DNA from: Nitrospiraceae bacterium
GTDB lineage: Bacteria; Nitrospirota; Nitrospiria; Nitrospirales; UBA8639
DNA length: 64,000 bases
Reading direction: 5' to 3'
NCBI GenBank assembly: GCA_020632595.1
Contig: JACKFF010000001.1
Coordinates: 434,001 to 498,000 of the forward strand
Position numbers and translations under genes: made by a program. Numbering within the stretch: position 1 is the stretch's first letter; the number at the start of each line of letters is the position of its first letter. Of the stretch, positions 45,816 through 54,600 are shown piece by piece. The notes beneath the pieces were generated by a model. It did no database searches, had not been told where the DNA came from, and saw nothing but the letters and a program-made list of their open reading frames with translations.

Positions 45816-46231
45816 TTTGTCGTTCCTCCTGCCCCCATGCCTGTCGATGAGTACCCAGTTGACGCACTACTACCAGACCCACCCTGCAGTTTAAACTCTG
45901 AAAATGGCGGACTTTGAAACATCAACTGATAGCGAGTCATGCTATTTTGAAGAGCACGTGAATCGGCCGCTCCAGGTATGGGATCAATATTGTTTGATGC
46001 AGCGGGATTCACGATTTGATTCTCAAGTGATTGACGGTAGGCCAGTCCGTATTCCTCATTTAAATGAACGGGGTGAGGCGCCCACGGCAAGAGAACCTGA
46101 TCGCTTTTCCCCATCGCATGAGGCCGACGACCATTCTCTTCCGTCATGACCGGCCACACTCCACAACCACCCGTCCCCACCAGAACCAGGCCGATTAAAG
46201 CGGCCATTGTGACAATTGATTGGCGTTGCAT
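45812..46231 (-). CDS. Tad locus lipoprotein, CpaD-like position
   Basis: 139 residues. The lipobox LVGTGGC gives a lipid Cys near residue 22. The middle (NPAASNNIDPIPGAADSRALQNSMTRYQ) recalls CpaD-type sequences, but similarity is too short to name it so. The C-terminus is Gly/Ser-rich. Its place between cpaC and cpaE is where cpaD stands in Caulobacter. AAGGAG six bases before 46231 decides the start over 46252. Confidence 0.65.
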   Translation of the reverse strand: MQRQSIVTMAALIGLVLVGTGGCGVWPVMTEENGRRPHAMGKSDQVLLPWAPHPVHLNEEYGLAYRQSLENQIVNPAASNNIDPIPGAADSRALQNSMTRYQLMFQSPPFSEFKLQGGSGSSASTGYSSTGMGAGGTTK

Positions 46232-46257
46232 GCTCTGCTCCTTTTTCATCAAATTTC

Positions 46258-47757
46258 CTATGGGGCCAGATGACCAAACATTCCTTCCATCCCACCTTTG
46301 CGAAACGGCATTCTCTGGGCCACGCTGGGTGATCTCATAGTGTAGCCCTCGCCAGGCCTGGCGATATTTGGCTCCGGGAATACCCCTTCCACATACCCCA
46401 TCAGCATTAACTCAAAATCGTTAGGCTCCAGATAGTGATCAGTGGGTAAGGTCTGCTGCACCATATCCAGAGGTTTCACCAAATGAGGGGTCACAATCAC
46501 AATCAGTTCGGTCTCATTTTTTTGGAACGACGTGCTTCGGAATAACGCACCCAAGACCGGGATATCACCTAAGAAGGGATACTTTGACACCGTTTCCTTA
46601 ATATTATCTTGAAGGAGACCCGCAATGGCGAAACTTTGGCCATCGCCTAATTCCACGACCGTCTTGACCCGTCGTGTCGTAAGAGCCGGCACAATAAATC
46701 CGTTTAACTGAACCCCATTTGCAAAATCCAATTCTGACACTTCAGGATTCACAATGACGGAGATCCGCCCCTCCGAAAGAACAGTAGGCGTAAATTTCAA
46801 TCCCACACCAAATTCCTTATATTTAATTGTTACCTGACCGAGTTGCTGCGGAATAGGAACCGGATATTCTCCCCCAACAAGGAATTCTGCGGCTTGCCCA
46901 CTCTCGGCGATCAAGGTCGGTTCGGCCAATGTTTTTGACAGGCTATGCTCCTTCAACAGATCTAAAAAGAGGGTCCATAAATCCTGGCCGATTCCGAATC
47001 CCAACACTAAATTTGAGGCCAGCGTGCGGACATCAGGAAATTCAAGGGTTGTCGTTTGCGAAGATTGTTGAACGGGAAATGGGTCATACGCATCAATCGT
47101 GGATAATTTATTAATGAGTCCGATGGAAAAATCACGGTGATTTTTTTGGGCCCGTTTAAAATTGACTCCAAGACGCTTCATGAGTCCACGCTGCATTTCC
47201 GCAACTTTGACTTCCATCATGACCTGTTGAACTCCACCGACCTGAACCAGATTAATGACTTTATTTGGAGCATAAGGTTCGGCCAGAGTGAGGGCTTTCG
47301 TCAGGGACTCCATATTCGAGACATTGCCCGTAAGGCTTATATGCTCGTGGCTGTTCATCACTTGAAGGCCGGGTTCATTCGGGAGTATGGTATGAAGCTG
47401 CTCCTTCAGACGAGTCACATCGGGAGAAACCTGGACCTGAAAAACATTCGCCACCTGGCCATCTTGCCCCCATAGGGTCAAAGTCGTCGTCCCAACTTCA
47501 ATCCCGGTCAGATAAATTTGCTTATTGGAAAGCACAATTTGATCAGCCACTTTAGGATTGGCGATCGAGGCACGTTTAAACGCCGTGTCCCGTTCCACAA
47601 TTTTTGATTCCCCGACCGTGAGCCGCAGGTTTTGAGGCTCATTGACCTGGATCGCCTGAGTGGTGAGACCTTCCCCCAAGGCTCCCGTGTAGCCCACAAG
47701 GACCAGGCTTAGAGCCAACACCATGCTCCTGAATGGAAAACCGTGAGTCTGCTTCAT
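46258..47757 (-). CDS. cpaC: Tad pilus secretin CpaC/RcpA
   Basis: 499 residues. A signal peptide leads; a pilus-type N-terminal domain (about 40-110: LTVGESKIVERDTAFKRASIANP) and a BON-like segment follow. The secretin domain (about 240-440) ends PFLGDIPVLGALFRSTSFQKNETELIVIVTPHLV, the classic signature. It forms the outer-membrane channel for the pilus. The start at 47757 has GGAAAGGTAGGG upstream. Confidence 0.93.
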   Translation of the reverse strand: MKQTHGFPFRSMVLALSLVLVGYTGALGEGLTTQAIQVNEPQNLRLTVGESKIVERDTAFKRASIANPKVADQIVLSNKQIYLTGIEVGTTTLTLWGQDGQVANVFQVQVSPDVTRLKEQLHTILPNEPGLQVMNSHEHISLTGNVSNMESLTKALTLAEPYAPNKVINLVQVGGVQQVMMEVKVAEMQRGLMKRLGVNFKRAQKNHRDFSIGLINKLSTIDAYDPFPVQQSSQTTTLEFPDVRTLASNLVLGFGIGQDLWTLFLDLLKEHSLSKTLAEPTLIAESGQAAEFLVGGEYPVPIPQQLGQVTIKYKEFGVGLKFTPTVLSEGRISVIVNPEVSELDFANGVQLNGFIVPALTTRRVKTVVELGDGQSFAIAGLLQDNIKETVSKYPFLGDIPVLGALFRSTSFQKNETELIVIVTPHLVKPLDMVQQTLPTDHYLEPNDFELMLMGYVEGVFPEPNIARPGEGYTMRSPSVAQRMPFRKGGMEGMFGHLAP

Positions 47758-47802
47758 ATCCCTACCTTTCCTAACGATCATCGCGTCATCCTCGACGACC
47801 CC

Positions 47803-48645
47803 TTAAAATTTCATCGTTTTTCGCGCTGTCCCTTGGATCACCTCAACCTGCTCCTTTGCCGTTCCCCCTCTAGGCCGTGGAGGAATGAGTTGGTGGGAAC
47901 GCATTAAATCCTTAAAATCTGCACCTTTGGTTTTCTTCACCTCAGGATTCAGTGGACTCCGTAAGGCCAATCGTAACTTCCCACCATTTTCGGCCATGGC
48001 CAACCGTTCGGCTTCTTCCAACGAGACCTCCAGCGTAATGACTTTTACGGGAGTGGGCTTTTCCTCTCCAGCCGATCGTTCCATTTGCGTATCGATTGCC
48101 AACACGAGCGTATTTTCCAGGACGACCTTGGTCACTTCCTCTTTCGTACCGCCATTATCCTTCTTTTTAGCCCTGGGATCCTCAAAGGTCGCCATTACAT
48201 CCACCCGATCCCCTGGCTGCACAAAACCCGGAAGCCCGACCACTTCATTTACTTTTACAGCCATCGCCCGCTTATTGGGATCCATGACCGCAGATACTCC
48301 GCCCGTTTTCACATCAATAGGAGCCAATTTTGATTCTAAAATGGGCTCATTTTTTTTCAGGTTCGTCAGCACGACTCGACCATTTAAGGAAGCCGTATCC
48401 TTAAAATGTCCCACAGGAACCCCTTCTTCAGGGTACATCATCACTCGAACGGCTTTTTCACCGAGTGGTGTCCCCCAGGGGATATCGGCGCTGGCCACTG
48501 CGACACTCACACCTTCCATCACCACTTCGGGGGCATCGACTTCGATCATCCGTTGCCCCTGTAGCCACCGATACACCATGACGGTCGTCACCAGAGCGAT
48601 AATCATCGCAATTCCTAAAAATACGAGTGGCCGCTTTTGTCCCAT
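47803..48645 (-). CDS. cpaB: Tad pilus protein CpaB/RcpC
   Basis: 280 residues. One N-terminal helix (about 8-26). An SAF domain follows (about 45-110: VASADIPWGTPLGEKAVRVM, NGRVVLTNLKKNEPILESKL), and an RcpC-type beta domain with VVGLPGFVQPGDRVDVMATF. CpaB supports secretin assembly in the periplasm. GGGGGAGGAAG before the ATG fixes the start. Confidence 0.92.
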   Translation of the reverse strand: MGQKRPLVFLGIAMIIALVTTVMVYRWLQGQRMIEVDAPEVVMEGVSVAVASADIPWGTPLGEKAVRVMMYPEEGVPVGHFKDTASLNGRVVLTNLKKNEPILESKLAPIDVKTGGVSAVMDPNKRAMAVKVNEVVGLPGFVQPGDRVDVMATFEDPRAKKKDNGGTKEEVTKVVLENTLVLAIDTQMERSAGEEKPTPVKVITLEVSLEEAERLAMAENGGKLRLALRSPLNPEVKKTKGADFKDLMRSHQLIPPRPRGGTAKEQVEVIQGTARKTMKF

Positions 48646-48824
48646 GAGACTTCCTCCCCCTTCTTCACCAAATCCAGACCGAAATTTTTATTCATGCCTA
48701 GCAATCCTGAGGTTTCAACTTACCTACCTCTGCATATCGGATGGCAAAGGCCATTCTTAATAGACAACAAAAAGAATCTTCTCCGATTGCTCATTTTCAA
48801 CTCTTGGACCTAAGCGAACCTGAG

Positions 48825-49352
48825 TTACAACACATCATAATAAAACAACGTTTTGGCGATCACGGTTCCCAGCCCTAACACCAGGGCATACCGTAACTTA
48901 GGTTCGGTGGGAATTTGGGTACCAGAAACTGGAATAGTCCTGGTCACCTTCAGAGTTGAAAGAAGCAGAAACATGCGATCCCAGGCATGACGCATGCCAC
49001 CCTGATTGGACAATAGGGCGAGGCTATACAGCCCACCCAACATGGCTGCAAATGCAAACGCAAAGACTACCTGACCCGGACCCAGGATTGTTCCAATGGC
49101 TCCAAGCAATTTCACGTCTCCGGCGCCCATCCCCCCTTTAAGATAAAAAAATATCAAGCAGACCAACCCCATGATCAGCCCCCCCAAACTAAACAGGAAT
49201 CCGTCCCAACCATACTCCAAGCTATTCACTCCAATTCCAAAGACTGCTAAGGAACCCGTCAGCCAATTGGGAATCCGCCCTTCCCGGACATCAATGACCG
49301 CTGCCATCACTAACCCGATTGCTAATCCAAATAATGGAAAAAATGTCCCCAT
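48825..49352 (-). CDS. cpaA: prepilin peptidase CpaA/TadV
   Basis: 175 residues. Type A24 aspartic peptidase: DVREGRIPNWLTG and GMGAGDVKLLGAIG hold the two catalytic Asp. Five or six membrane helices. It has no N-terminal methylase domain, as usual for TadV. It cuts Flp and TadE/TadF prepilins in the inner membrane. Confidence 0.92.
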   Translation of the reverse strand: MGTFFPLFGLAIGLVMAAVIDVREGRIPNWLTGSLAVFGIGVNSLEYGWDGFLFSLGGLIMGLVCLIFFYLKGGMGAGDVKLLGAIGTILGPGQVVFAFAFAAMLGGLYSLALLSNQGGMRHAWDRMFLLLSTLKVTRTIPVSGTQIPTEPKLRYALVLGLGTVIAKTLFYYDVL

Positions 49353-50510
49353 AATTAATAAACCCTAAATTAGGTTTTCTATCAGGTCATCTACAGTAAC
49401 GAGACGAGTGACTCATGGACAGGAGATGCCGCGTTTCATTCATGTCAGAAACATAAATGAACCAGGATTCCACAAACAGTTCCTGTTTCGGTCGGTTGCC
49501 TGACTTTCTTAAGGTTTGCGCCGAAAAGGTATTCAGGGAACCTAGAACCGTTGAATTTCATCTATCAAAACTTTGCGTTCATCTTTCAGACATTGAATGA
49601 ACACATAAAGGCTCAGTGAGGCCCTCAGACAATGTTGCCATACAGAATGACTTGGTCATGCCGAACCTGAATACGGCATTGCATTTCGGCAATTTTCCCC
49701 GAAAGTTTCTTGGAGATGGAACTCAAGCATTTTCTTTTGCGTTGAGCGAAGGAGAAGGCTATTGAACAACCATGTGGTGAATCTTTGACAAGCTCTCATT
49801 ATGTGTAAAACAGCCAACCCCTTTCATAAGCATGGTCGACACGCGCTCCTTCGCTTCATCCTCACGGGCACCCAGCAAGAATCAATTTTCCTTCCGTCAC
49901 GTGAACGCCTTCCTTTCATCACCCGCCACCCCTCTCTATTATTTCCGCCTGGGGTTAGCGAGGATCCATCAGAAGCAGTGGAAGGATGACTCCCGATCAC
50001 AAATGTCGTGGCTGACGTGGGCAGATGAATGCCCAATTAACTATGTCTGAAAATGACGGCACAGAGTGATGGGTATTAAGCGAGGCGTCAGGAATTGGCT
50101 TGAAAAGAGTCACGCCCTGAATTCTTTCTCACTTTTATTTTTTCTGGGCAAAAATGCTGCAAAAAGGAATTCTTCGATTCTGCGAGTATGGATTCCCACA
50201 TAAGCGCAAATGAGGGAAGGACAGATTCCAGAGAACGATTAGCCAGAATGAAGAGGCCGAGAGGGAGGAACAGAGACATTGGCGTTAATACTGGCTCGGG
50301 ACCAGCAACTCAACGACAATGAGTTTGCTGTTAGAAGATTCCCAAGAAGGATGGGCATGTGGCATACAAGCGGAAGCTCACAATTTGACTCGTGCGATTC
50401 ATTGAGGGAGGGACCCTAAACAAGTCCCCGTTGGCAGGCCATGACTTCTCTAATTACGCAGACAAAAGTACCTGGGAGCCCCTCTCAGGCTCCCGTCAAT
50501 TCACCCATCA
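49353..50510. other. long intergenic region within the Tad locus
   Basis: About 1160 bases between TadG and cpaA. Short frames on both strands lack ribosome sites and recognisable products. Only a hairpin near 50474-50494 is noted. A separate promoter for cpaA-tadC may lie here. Confidence 0.45.
50474..50494 (-). terminator. hairpin after the TadG gene
   Basis: GGGAGCC / GGCTCCC, arms at 50474-50480 and 50488-50494. It stands 17 bases after the TadG stop. On the minus strand it is followed by AGGTACTTTTGTC, a weak T-run. Confidence 0.55.
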
Positions 50511-51620
50511 TCACGACACTAATCTTGGATAAACCGATAAGGGCTGAAGGGAACCAGCGCCCCCACCGGCCTGATTGGGATTGGGCGTTCCATCGAAAAA
50601 ACCATCACATTTCACTTCCGCTTGAATATCCTTTTTTTTGACGTTGGTCACCACCGCTTTAGCATATCCCACGATGGTGATAGAACCACTGGGATTACCA
50701 CAAGAGCCTCCATCTTGATATACGGGTAAATTGATATCCCATTCATACCTTCCAGCATCATTATTCCATTGCTTCTTCGCATCCCAGAGATCTATCAGGT
50801 TGGGAAAGGCGGAAGCCACTTCTCCACCGGTAAACGTAAATTTAGTCTGCCCTGGAATGATCCCTGGACTTTGATAGCTCCCGTCATTTAACCCATCAAT
50901 AGTATTACGGAGTGTATTCGCATTGGCCGGGTTCTGATCAAAGACGTGCCATCCCGCACAGCCATTGGCCCCGGTTGGAGAAAATTGGATACCCCCATCG
51001 CAGTTGGCAACTCCGTTGAACCAGTTAGTGGAAATTGCAAACGGCACATCGGCTACTCCCGGTGGGACAGGTCCTCCTGAAGTCCCCAATGCGGCAATCG
51101 AACTTGCCGAAACATTCATGGTACTCACGCCCAACATACCGGCAAAAAATGTCGGTATCGCACCATTTGCCGCACCATCACGTCGGACAGTCGCGCGAAT
51201 GGCATTCGGCCGATTCACCGTCGTGTTGAACGTCTGCGCGTTGAAATCCCATACGCCAAATTCAACATCTCCCTGCGAAAGCGACAAGTTACTGACATCT
51301 GAAGCACTGTTGGCAAATGCCGCAGCTGTCGCCTGAGCAGTTACCTGTGACTGTTCAGTGCCAGTGAGTGCCCGCCCCATGTCCTGTTGCTCAGCGATGG
51401 GCAAGGTAAGATACGTCACACCCAATTGTCGCGCAGCGGCCAGCGCGGCGGCATCCGAGGCATTGTGCAATTCATTTTGTGTGAGCAAGGCATGCCCGAC
51501 ATCAATCGTCACACCGGCCATGATACCCATTGCAACCGCCATAAATGCCCCGTTGATAGCCGCAATGCCCCGTTGGTTCAGGAGCGGTGAGACAATGGAC
51601 AATCCTTGTTGTTTCCACAT
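50511..51620 (-). CDS. tadG: TadG-like minor pilin
   Basis: 369 residues. RGIAAINGAFMAVAMGIMAGVTIDVGHALLTQNELHNASDAAALAAARQ is the TadG-type helix and conserved segment (about 17-66). The rest is beta-rich and exposed, with four Cys that may pair. There is no VWA domain, unlike the protein at 13791. GGAGAAG precedes the ATG. It follows TadE after a gap of about 50 bases. Confidence 0.82.
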   Translation of the reverse strand: MWKQQGLSIVSPLLNQRGIAAINGAFMAVAMGIMAGVTIDVGHALLTQNELHNASDAAALAAARQLGVTYLTLPIAEQQDMGRALTGTEQSQVTAQATAAAFANSASDVSNLSLSQGDVEFGVWDFNAQTFNTTVNRPNAIRATVRRDGAANGAIPTFFAGMLGVSTMNVSASSIAALGTSGGPVPPGVADVPFAISTNWFNGVANCDGGIQFSPTGANGCAGWHVFDQNPANANTLRNTIDGLNDGSYQSPGIIPGQTKFTFTGGEVASAFPNLIDLWDAKKQWNNDAGRYEWDINLPVYQDGGSCGNPSGSITIVGYAKAVVTNVKKKDIQAEVKCDGFFDGTPNPNQAGGGAGSLQPLSVYPRLVS

Positions 51621-51672
51621 GTTGGCTTCTCCGTCACATTGAAGATTTTGAACAGGACATTTCCCCTTCGTC

Positions 51673-52098
51673 TTATTCCATCATCATGGTCACAGAAGCT
51701 TGTAGTGTAGGAGTCGAAATCGCAGGAATGAGTTTATCGATGACAAAATAATTCCAGGGGATGGTGGAGACCACATTTAACGGTTGTCCCTGTGGGCTTC
51801 CGATCCCATTGACCGCCACCGAGAGCCCTGATGGATCCACCCCTCCCGCAGCCAGAGAAGCCGTGATGGCTGCTTCAATTTCTGCCTGGCCATTGCCCGA
51901 AGCAAATAATGTCCCCTGGCGGGCTCCCACACGGGTCGCATTCACCAGAACTTCCTTAAACCACAACATGCGCCCAAAGTCGATCGCTCCAAATGCCAGT
52001 GACGCAAGAATCGGTAGAATGAGGGCAAACTCTACCGCCGTCGAGCCGCGCTCGGATTGGCTTAAACTTGGAAATCCTGGAATTGGACCTGTTTTCAT
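51673..52098 (-). CDS. tadE: TadE-like minor pilin
   Basis: 141 residues. SERGSTAVEFALILPILASLAFGAIDFGRMLW is the TadE leader and helix (about 15-46), then NATRVGARQGTL. It is cut by the CpaA-type peptidase in known systems. An ATG at 52113 is in frame; 52098 is preferred for its GAGG spacing and shorter leader. Confidence 0.85.
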   Translation of the reverse strand: MKTGPIPGFPSLSQSERGSTAVEFALILPILASLAFGAIDFGRMLWFKEVLVNATRVGARQGTLFASGNGQAEIEAAITASLAAGGVDPSGLSVAVNGIGSPQGQPLNVVSTIPWNYFVIDKLIPAISTPTLQASVTMMME

Positions 52099-52426
52099 AA
52101 CACTTTGCCTCATCAGGCTAAATGGTTTTGAGGTAGCGATCAGCCCGTTGCTCCCAATTGCATCTTTAGGCCAGTTGAAAAGCGATCTGATCCCATACCA
52201 GCCATAGTGAAGTGATTCGCATGGCCTTGAACAACTCCAATGTTCAGAAAACGCACGTCCCGAGAGGACTGTTGACTGCTCCTCACGGGCATCATATTAC
52301 GTTCAAATACGTTAGCCCTTAGCGAGGACGCCGGGGTGTTTAGGTAGGTCGGTGAAGAGTTGAGTAAAGAACTTTCCGAGGGAAAACCCTTCAACCTCGC
52401 TCACAGGAGGCATGCCAAGTATCAAT

Positions 52427-52630
52427 TTAGCTCCCCAACGCTCCGTTGATGATTCCCATGGCGTCCACATACATTGCATTGACCGCGTTGCCCAAGGCAG
52501 CCTGAGCCGTTAACACCGTGGCGCCAATAAGTGCGGCCATGAGGCCATATTCAATAGCTGTCGCGCCCTCCTCATCCTGAAGGAAATGCTTTAACCAGTG
52601 GTGATAGGGATTCAGGAGTATTGTCTGCAT
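52427..52630 (-). CDS. flp: Flp/Fap pilin 1
   Basis: 67 residues. The Flp signature is FLQDEEGATAIEYGLMAALIGATVL (about 18-42): cleavage is expected after the Gly of EEG-ATAIEYG, leaving the mature helix with E5/Y6. GAGGAGG eight to nine bases before 52630 fixes the start over 52651. It is the major or minor fibre subunit. A second, shorter Flp pilin gene lies just upstream. Confidence 0.92.
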   Translation of the reverse strand: MQTILLNPYHHWLKHFLQDEEGATAIEYGLMAALIGATVLTAQAALGNAVNAMYVDAMGIINGALGS

Positions 52631-52718
52631 GATACTGGCCTCCTCTATCATTTTATCTGAACTTCAACCCTTGTATTTATCAACACAACTCTGGATTTCA
52701 CTATTTACATTCCGCCGA

Positions 52719-52752
52719 AGTCCCGCCCGATACTCTGTATCAGGCGGGACTT
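52719..52752 (-). terminator. strong hairpin between the two Flp pilin genes
   Basis: AGTCCCGCC-GATAC / GTATC-GGCGGGACT pair with a short loop. It stands about 30 bases after the flp2 stop and has no T-run. It may stabilise the flp2 transcript or partly end it, giving unequal pilin amounts. Confidence 0.6.
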
Positions 52753-52782
52753 CCCCGTACCATTGCGGAATGAAGGTTTTTC

Positions 52783-52953
52783 TTAGCTCGCCGCTACGTT
52801 TCCGGCAATTTGGTTAAAAGTACCGCTGAGAGAAGTCCCTACAGCGGTCACGGCCGTGACGATCACTGCGGCAATCAAAGCGGCTAACAACCCATACTCA
52901 ATAGCGGTGGCTCCCTCATCATCATTCACGAAACGCATAACTTGGTTAACCAT
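52783..52953 (-). CDS. flp: Flp/Fap pilin 2 (56 residues)
   Basis: A short frame easily missed by length cut-offs. It reads MVNQVMRFVNDDEGATAIEYG, then LLAALIAAVIVTAVTAVG and TFNQIAGNVAAS, with stop at 52783-52785. EGATAIEYGLLAALIA is the exact Flp cleavage site and helix. AAGGAGAT about six bases before the ATG gives a strong ribosome site. It is the first structural gene of the locus and lies directly downstream of the c-di-GMP riboswitch, so it is probably the major pilin. Confidence 0.93.
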   Translation of the reverse strand: MVNQVMRFVNDDEGATAIEYGLLAALIAAVIVTAVTAVGTSLSGTFNQIAGNVAAS

Positions 52954-53040
52954 AGCGCATCTCCTTAACGGGCGAAGGTAAATACTTTCGTTACGCCAGA
53001 CTGCCCGGAAAATTCTGACGCAAACGTTGCCCCTTGGCTC

Positions 53041-53131
53041 TCCGTGCCTTCGGCAACCCGGCTATCAGGGACCAACCCTGACCCGTGGTTTTGCGCCCAC
53101 GCCTTTCGACGTGTTCGCCCTTATCGGGAAG
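53041..53131 (-). promoter_or_regulatory. cyclic-di-GMP-I (GEMM) riboswitch
   Basis: In RNA sense the strand shows the GEMM-I order: AGGGCGAAC, a helix closed by a GAAA tetraloop (CGTCGAAAGGCG, centred on 53103-53108), GGGCGCAAAACCACGGGTC (the conserved GCAAA internal segment, 53087-53096), a short stem CAGGG/CCCTG (53066-53080), and TAGCCGGGTTGCCG (53051-53064). The Vibrio Vc2 aptamer has GAAA, ACGCAAAGCC and GTAGCGGGGTTACCG in the same order. The aptamer ends 88 bases before the flp2 ATG. Downstream GGGGCAAC could pair with GTTGCC of the aptamer, a possible expression switch. Confidence 0.85.
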
Positions 53132-53234
53132 GGGCACCCGACCGAATCCATGTTTCATGGTCATGAATAAATGTTCGTAGACCCAGGAAAATTTTCCATT
53201 CCGTATTCTGTGGCTCTTCGTTTTCATGCTTCAT
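53121..53234 (-). CDS. 37-residue leader ORF before the riboswitch
   Basis: A short frame beginning MKHENEEPQNTEWKIFLG, with a very good ribosome site (GGAGGTCGATA before the ATG). It ends at the very start of the riboswitch aptamer (TAA at 53121-53123). The product is not recognised. It may be a leader peptide or chance; translation up to the aptamer could affect its folding. Confidence 0.3.
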   Translation of the reverse strand: MKHENEEPQNTEWKIFLGLRTFIHDHETWIRSGAPSR

Positions 53235-53676
53235 TATCGACCTCCACAGGAAAAACTTGCCGAAGATTTTTTGAGAATATCTTTCACCTTGGTTCACAGT
53301 AAGATAGGTTGGCTGATTTTGTTGATTACCGAGGATAAATTTTAAAAAATTTTCAAAATTTCCAGAGAAGTATTGTCAAAAAAAGGGGCGCCTTGCCGCG
53401 GACCAGCGGCAATGAATCTGCAATTCTCCTTATCCACCCAGGACAAGCGCTCGGCGTTATACCGCCCAGCATCCCCTCAATTCTCAGCTAGAATTCGCTT
53501 AAGAAGCTCAGCAAAAAAGCGGGTATCCTGATCTCTCTTAGGAATCCCCGCAAATCCACAAACGGAGAAAATAAATTCGCAAGGACTTGTAATTTTAAGG
53601 TTCTTCCTGTTTTTACCGAACAACATGGGAAACCGCATCCCTACTGAATGGGATAAAAAGCTTCCCTTTTTCTCTT
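53235..53676. other. divergent promoter region of pilin leader and toroid gene
   Basis: About 440 bases; the start of the pilin transcript should lie in the left part. I cannot assign a promoter class. No gene or repeat is recognisable. Confidence 0.4.
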
Positions 53677-54600
53677 ATGATTCAAAATCCCTTTCATCAT
53701 TTCCTTGAGCTTCTCCAATCGGGACAACAACCAAATGGAGGATTTCCCTATCACTCAGGAGAAAAGTCCAGACCTGATGCCACCGCTTGGGCTGTTTTGG
53801 CACTGTCTTCCTATGCCTTCAACCATGAAAGCTGTAACCGGGGAAGAGCGTATTTAGCTTCCCAACAGGCGAACGACGGGCGCGTGAGCATCTCTCCTTC
53901 ACATCCAGAAGCATCTTGGCCGACACCTCTCGCCATCTTCGCTTGGGAAGGCGTTCCCCAGTATCGTGAAGCGCAATCACGGGCTGTGGACTATCTGATA
54001 GGGTTTACGGGACAACATTTCTCAAATCCGGATCCTGCAATTATTGGTCACGACACTGCCATTCCCGGCTGGCCATGGATTGCTGACACCCATAGCTGGG
54101 TCGTACCAACGGCACTCGCCCTTTTGGCCTTGCACAAGATGGGGTTGGGTACCCACTCCCGAGCCATAGCCGGCCAACAGATGCTTCTTAATCGTCAATT
54201 GCCCAGAGGTGGCTGGAATTACGGAAGTACAACCGTCTTCAACCGGGAACTGCGTCCCCTCCCAGAGTGCACGGCCATTGCCTTACAGGCGTTGGCTGGA
54301 AACACCCCTTTGCACACAATTGAACGAAGCCTCCAATATGTCTCTCACGAACTTGCTCAGCTTCGGACTCCCATCTCACTCGGGTGGACACTTCTGGGGC
54401 TCGGTGCCTGGGGATTAAAACCCACGAATACCGAGGAATTGGTCTTAGCCTGCTTTCAACGTCAAGAGCGATACGGACCCTATGCCCTTCCCTCTCTGGC
54501 ATTGCTTTTATGCGGTGCGAAAGCCGAAGAAGGACTGTATTCATTATTTCCAGCATCACCGCCACAACTACCCGCTTCGTTTATCCACCACCAAGAATGA
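53677..54600 (+). CDS. prenyltransferase/squalene-cyclase-like toroid protein
   Basis: 307 residues. Alpha/alpha toroid repeats of the prenyltransferase/squalene oxidase type: QPNGGFPYHSG, DATAWAVLALSSY, WVVPTALALLALHKMG and a QW-like motif QLPRGGWNYG, CTAIALQALAGN. The DxDD acid motif of squalene-hopene cyclases is not present, and length is less than half of such enzymes. A cyclase function is therefore unlikely; ligand or lipid binding is possible. No signal peptide. The stop overlaps the ATG of the DUF362 gene (ATGA), so the pair is coupled. Confidence 0.75.
   Translation: MIQNPFHHFLELLQSGQQPNGGFPYHSGEKSRPDATAWAVLALSSYAFNHESCNRGRAYLASQQANDGRVSISPSHPEASWPTPLAIFAWEGVPQYREAQSRAVDYLIGFTGQHFSNPDPAIIGHDTAIPGWPWIADTHSWVVPTALALLALHKMGLGTHSRAIAGQQMLLNRQLPRGGWNYGSTTVFNRELRPLPECTAIALQALAGNTPLHTIERSLQYVSHELAQLRTPISLGWTLLGLGAWGLKPTNTEELVLACFQRQERYGPYALPSLALLLCGAKAEEGLYSLFPASPPQLPASFIHHQE

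Noticed and set aside
49801..50279. Short frames inside the Tad locus gap
   Set aside because: Different frames overlap each other and none resembles TadF or another pilus protein.
52140..52394. 84-codon frame between flp1 and tadE
   Set aside because: Opens at TTG just after a stop, no ribosome site, product not recognised.
52991..53227. 78-codon minus-strand frame over the pilin leader
   Set aside because: Lies across the riboswitch in a frame that translates the conserved RNA; no homology seen.
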